Positions 58,701 through 64,000 of a stretch of 64,000 bases of DNA are shown piece after piece. Position 1 is the stretch's first letter. Each line of letters starts with the position of its first letter. The notes beneath the pieces were generated by a model that ran no database searches, had not been told where the DNA came from, and saw only the letters and a program-made list of their open reading frames with translations. Origin of the DNA: Arcuatula senhousia (taxonomy: Eukaryota; Mollusca; Bivalvia; Mytilida; Mytilidae). Location: the NCBI GenBank assembly GCA_963971305.1, contig OZ020313.1, forward strand, positions 23,633,260 to 23,697,259, written 5' to 3'. Position numbers and translations under genes: made by a program.

Positions 58701-61700
58701 CTCTCCAAGGCTTTAACAAAAAGATTATTTTTTCTCACTAGTTATATAAAGTCTAGATATATTAAATATACTTTTGATAAAAGAAAAGTATCCTTCTGAT
58801 TTTTATGCAAAAAGTATAGAAACTGCCTCTTTTTACGTTGCATTGATTGTTATAAAGCTTTATTTGAATGGAATGTGAAATATCGACGTGTAAATACAAA
58901 TTATGACATTTGGTCTATATTCAGATTGCAAAAACCGGTCTATAGTCTGTTTCTTAATTCTGAAATAGGAAAAAGGAGAATATCGACATAGGGACGCATA
59001 CAAAAATAATTCTGTTGTTATTATTGATCAAAGATTGGTTGTTTGCATTTTTTTTTATTTTGCTTAGATTCATAGGTATTTTTTAAACGCCAGTAAGTAC
59101 ACAAAATTGATTCAAACCAGGACAAAATTTTTAAAACGCCCCAAACGAAAATTTTGTCCAGTTGTCCACAATGGGGGTGCATTAAAACTGTTAATTTGAA
59201 AAACCTAAAGATATAATTCTCTGCTTAAAACTATTATAAAATTAATGTGTAGATGCAGATGTAACACATTGCACACAAAAACTCAAACTTTTTGTGCTAC
59301 AAGAAGGTTATAGTCTGTTTCAAAATGCCGCAATTTTTCTATTTTCAAAAAAGTTACAATATCTTTATATTTAGACCCATATTTTGGTCCAAATAGGCCA
59401 AAGGTATATCGGAAGTCAATCTCATCTATAGATAATACATATGTCTTGTATAAAATATGGGGGAAATCTTAAGCTTGTAAAGAACGTTCTGGTAGAATAC
59501 CGTATTTCCTCTAACAACCACTTAAAAATTTAGATTTTTCTTGCAAGAGGGTGGCTATTTAAAATCAGCTCTCCAAGGCTTTAACAAAAAGATTATTTTT
59601 TCTCACTAGTTATATAAAGTCTAGATATATTAAATATACTTTTGATAAAAGAAAAGTATCCTTCTGATTTTTATGCAAAAAGTATAGGTTACAACTGCGC
59701 AAATGCTAACCTCTGCCACCGGTAAATTTTGTACCCTAAGATAAAGCGTGGAATAAAATACAGACAGCAACGTGATTGGTTGATATAAAATAATATTTAA
59801 ATAGATGAATGAATAAACTTCTGTTAAATATTGACAAAGAAATTCTGGTGCCAATCATGTGTTTACAGGGTGCTCGCATCTTTGAAAATTTGGGTTTTGA
59901 AAATAAAATCGAAAAATCACCCCCCTTTTTTCAACCTAAAATTACGTTCATTAACGCCGCATAGACATAGGTTTTTTATTGGCTAAAAATAAACGTTTGG
60001 ATGTTAACTGAAAGATTTTGACCCATAGAAAGTGAAAATCGGTCAATAACTATTTTTTAAAAAAATGAATGCAAGGGTACCCCCTATGGAAAAATGCATT
60101 GTTAGCATTTGCGCAGTTATAACCTATAGAAACTGCCTCTTTTTACGTTGCATTGATTGTTATAAAGCTTTATTTGAATGGAATGTGAAATATCGACGTG
60201 TAAATACAAATTATGACATTTGGTCTATATTCAGATTGCAAAAACCGGTCTATAGTCTGTTTCTTAATTCTGAAATAGGAAAAAGGAGAATATCGACATA
60301 GGGACGCATACAAAAATAATTCTGTTGTTATTATTGATCAAAGATTGGTTGTTTGCATTTTTTTTTATTTTGCTTAGATTCATAGGTATTTTTTAAACGC
60401 CAGTAAGTACACAAAATTGATTCAAACCAGGACAAAATTTTTAAAACGCCCCAAGCGAAAATTTTGTCCAGTTGTCCACAATGGGGGTGCATTAAAACTG
60501 TTAATTTGAAAAACCTAAAGATATAATTCTCTGCTTAAAACTATTATAAAATTAATGTGTAGATGCAGATGTAACACATTGCACACAAAAACTCAAACTT
60601 TTTGTGCTACAAGAAGGTTATAGTCTGTTTCAAAATGCCGCAATTTTTCTATTTTCCAAAAAGTTACAATATCTTTATATTTAGACCCATATTTTGGTCC
60701 AAATAGGCCAAAGGTATATCGGAAGTCAATCTCATCTATAGATAATACATATGTCTTGTATAAAATATGGGGGAAATCTTAAGCTTGTAAAGAACGTTCT
60801 GGTAGAATACCGTATTTCCTCTAACAACCACTTAAAAATTTAGATTTTTCTTGCAAGAGGGTGGCTATTTAAAATCAGCTCTCCAAGGCTTTTACAAAAA
60901 GATTATTTTTTCTCACTAGTTATATAAAGTCTAGATATATTAAATATACTTTTGATAAAAGAAAAGTATCCTTCTGATTTTTATGCAAAAAGTATAGAAA
61001 CTGCCTCTTTTTACGTTGCATTGATTGTTATAAAGCTTTATTTGAATGGAATGTGAAATATCGACGTGTAAATACAAATTATGACATTTGGTCTATATTC
61101 AGATTGCAAAAACCGGTCTATAGTCTGTTTCTTAATTCTGAAATAGGAAAAAGGAGAATATCGACATAGGGACGCATAAAAAAATAATTCTGTTGTTATT
61201 ATTGTTCAAAGATTGGTTGTTTGCATTTTTTTTTATTTTGCTTAGATTCATAGGTATTTTTTAAACGCCAGTAAGTACACAAAATTGATTCAAACCAGGA
61301 CAAAATTTTTAAAACGCCCCAAGCGAAAATTTTGTCCAGTTGTCCACAATGGGGGTGCATTAAAACTGTTAATTTGAAAAACCTAAAGATATAATTCTCT
61401 GCTTAAAACTATTATAAAATTAATGTGTAGATGCAGATGTAACACATTGCACACAAAAACTCAAACTTTTTGTGCTACAAGAAGGTTATAGTCTGTTTCA
61501 AAATGCCGCAATTTTTCTATTTTCAAAAAAGTTACAATATCTTTATATTTAGACCCATATTTTGGTCCAAATAGGCCAAAGGTATATCGGAAGTCAATCT
61601 CATCTATAGATAATACATATGTCTTGTATAAAATATGGGGGAAATCTTAAGCTTGTAAAGAACGTTCTGGTAGAATACCGTATTTCCTCTAACAACCACT

Positions 61701-64000
61701 TAAAAATTTAGATTTTTCTTGCAAGAGGGTGGCTATTTAAAATCAGCTCTCCAAGGCTTTAACAAAAAGATTATTTTTTCTCACTAGTTATATAAAGTCT
61801 AGATATATTAAATATACTTTTGATAAAAGAAAAGTATCCTTCTGATTTTTATGCAAAAAGTATAGGTTACAACTGCGCAAATGCTAACCTCTGCCACCGG
61901 TAAATTTTGTACCCTAAGATAAAGCGTGGAATAAAATACAGACAGCAACGTGATTGGTTGATATAAAATAATATTTAAATAGATGAATGAATAAACTTCT
62001 GTTAAATATTGACAAAGAAATTCTGGTGCCAATCATGTGTTTACAGGGTGCTCGCATCTTTGAAAATTTGGGTTTTGAAAATAAAATCGAAAAATCACCC
62101 CCCTTTTTTCAACCTAAAATTACGTTCATTAACGCCGCATAGACATAGGTTTTTTATTGGCTAAAAATAAACGTTTGGATGTTAACTGAAAGATTTTGAC
62201 CCATAGAAAGTGAAAATCGGTCAATAACTATTTTTTAAAAAAATGAATGCAAGGGTACCCCCTATGGAAAAATGCATTGTTAGCATTTGCGCAGTTATAA
62301 CCTATAGAAACTGCCTCTTTTTACGTTGCATTGATTGTTATAAAGCTTTATTTGAATGGAATGTGAAATATCGACGTGTAAATACAAATTATGACATTTG
62401 GTCTATATTCAGATTGCAAAAACCGGTCTATAGTCTGTTTCTTAATTCTGAAATAGGAAAAAGGAGAATATCGACATAGGGACGCATACAAAAATAATTC
62501 TGTTGTTATTATTGATCAAAGATTGGTTGTTTGCATTTTTTTTTATTTTGCTTAGATTCATAGGTATTTTTTAAACGCCAGTAAGTACACAAAATTGATT
62601 CAAACCAGGACAAAATTTTTAAAACGCCCCAAGCGAAAATTTTGTCCAGTTGTCCACAATGGGGGTGCATTAAAACTGTTAATTTGAAAAACCTAAAGAT
62701 ATAATTCTCTGCTTAAAACTATTATAAAATTAATGTGTAGATGCAGATGTAACACATTGCACACAAAAACTCAAACTTTTTGTGCTACAAGAAGGTTATA
62801 GTCTGTTTCAAAATGCCGCAATTTTTCTATTTTCCAAAAAGTTACAATATCTTTATATTTAGACCCATATTTTGGTCCAAATAGGCCAAAGGTATATCGG
62901 AAGTCAATCTCATCTATAGATAATACATATGTCTTGTATAAAATATGGGGGAAATCTTAAGCTTGTAAAGAACGTTCTGGTAGAATACCGTATTTCCTCT
63001 AACAACCACTTAAAAATTTAGATTTTTCTTGCAAGAGGGTGGCTATTTAAAATCAGCTCTCCAAGGCTTTTACAAAAAGATTATTTTTTCTCACTAGTTA
63101 TATAAAGTCTAGATATATTAAATATACTTTTGATAAAAGAAAAGTATCCTTCTGATTTTTATGCAAAAAGTATAGAAACTGCCTCTTTTTACGTTGCATT
63201 GATTGTTATAAAGCTTTATTTGAATGGAATGTGAAATATCGACGTGTAAATACAAATTATGACATTTGGTCTATATTCAGATTGCAAAAACCGGTCTATA
63301 GTCTGTTTCTTAATTCTGAAATAGGAAAAAGGAGAATATCGACATAGGGACGCATAAAAAAATAATTCTGTTGTTATTATTGTTCAAAGATTGGTTGTTT
63401 GCATTTTTTTTTATTTTGCTTAGATTCATAGGTATTTTTTAAACGCCAGTAAGTACACAAAATTGATTCAAACCAGGACAAAATTTTTAAAACGCCCCAA
63501 GCGAAAATTTTGTCCAGTTGTCCACAATGGGGGTGCATTAAAACTGTTAATTTGAAAAACCTAAAGATATAATTCTCTGCTTAAAACTATTATAAAATTA
63601 ATGTGTAGATGCAGATGTAACACATTGCACACAAAAACTCAAACTTTTTGTGCTACAAGAAGGTTATAGTCTGTTTCAAAATGCCGCAATTTTTCTATTT
63701 TCCAAAAAGTTACAATATCTTTATATTTAGACCCATATTTTGGTCCAAATAGGCCAAAGGTATATCGGAAGTCAATCTCATCTATAGATAATACATATGT
63801 CTTGTATAAAATATGGGGGAAATCTTAAGCTTGTAAAGAACGTTCTGGTAGAATACCGTATTTCCTCTAACAACCACTTAAAAATTTAGATTTTTCTTGC
63901 AAGAGGGTGGCTATTTAAAATCAGCTCTCCAAGGCTTTAACTAAAAGATTATTTTTTCTCACTAGTTATATAAAGTCTAGATATATTAAATATACTTTTG
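55330..64000. repeat. 2178-bp higher-order satellite (438-bp element + TATA + two 868-bp monomers)
   Basis: Units start at 55330, 57508, 59687 and 61865 (periods 2178, 2179 and 2178); the last runs off the window. Within each, monomers begin 442 and about 1310 bp after the unit start. Diagnostic variants pair the units: GATGTAGCG and AACGCTGC in the first two, GATAAAGCG and AACGCCGC in the last two. Units three and four also share private changes (for example CTTTTACAAAAAG at about 60890 and 63068). The array thus grew by doubling of whole units. Confidence 0.95.

Noticed and set aside
49033..64000. CRISPR-like array
   Set aside because: Repeat units are 868 and 2178 bp with no unique spacers; this is eukaryotic satellite DNA.

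Overview
This 64 kb window looks like nuclear DNA from a marine bivalve mollusc, most likely a mussel-type genome. The species is my inference. It rests on strong A+T richness, spliced genes with GT-AG introns, a tandem pair of divergent Cys-loop receptor genes of the kind expanded in bivalves, and many interspersed repeats of molluscan style (hairpin ends followed by CCGTCCGTCC or CGTCGTCGT runs, tRNA-derived SINEs, CAGTGGCGGATCC-type MITEs). There is no operon-like layout and nothing prokaryotic.

Layout. 191-6622 is one large non-autonomous DNA element with 71-bp terminal inverted repeats and a 5-bp target duplication. It carries older repeats and a 21-bp palindromic satellite. 7279-8917 (minus) holds the last two exons of a small charged protein. 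8.2-14.6 kb is a mosaic of dispersed repeats. Two six-exon genes on the minus strand, 14626-19186 and 23975-34784, encode nicotinic-receptor-like pentameric ligand-gated channel subunits. Both reconstruct to 413 residues with the same exon phases, and their introns are full of SINEs, MITEs, tandem arrays and a LINE 3' end. 35.2-38.5 kb is again repeats.

The most unusual coding region is 38572-44039 (minus). An intronless ORF of about 1,457-1,488 codons combines a DUF6589-like region, a PIN/FEN-like acidic-residue pattern and a cysteine-rich CXC-type block. An exon only 84 bp downstream encodes a CCCH zinc finger followed by a complete TatD-type metal-dependent nuclease. The second exon has a strong splice acceptor and a phase that fits an intron from the end of the first ORF. 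A single fused transcript (transposase-like, PIN-like, CXC, CCCH, TatD) is therefore possible but unproven. A 5'-truncated LINE with an uninterrupted 768-codon reverse transcriptase ORF lies head-to-head with it (44406-47030, plus).

From 47782 to the right edge the window is satellite DNA. Seven tandem 868-bp monomers are followed by a 2178-bp higher-order repeat made of one 438-bp terminal-inverted-repeat element plus two 868-bp monomers. The leftmost copies carry two further MITE insertions with clean target duplications and matching empty sites in the neighbouring copies, so the order of events can be read directly. The array runs off the right edge.

Limits: splice sites were read by eye, family names rest on motifs, and no database search was possible.
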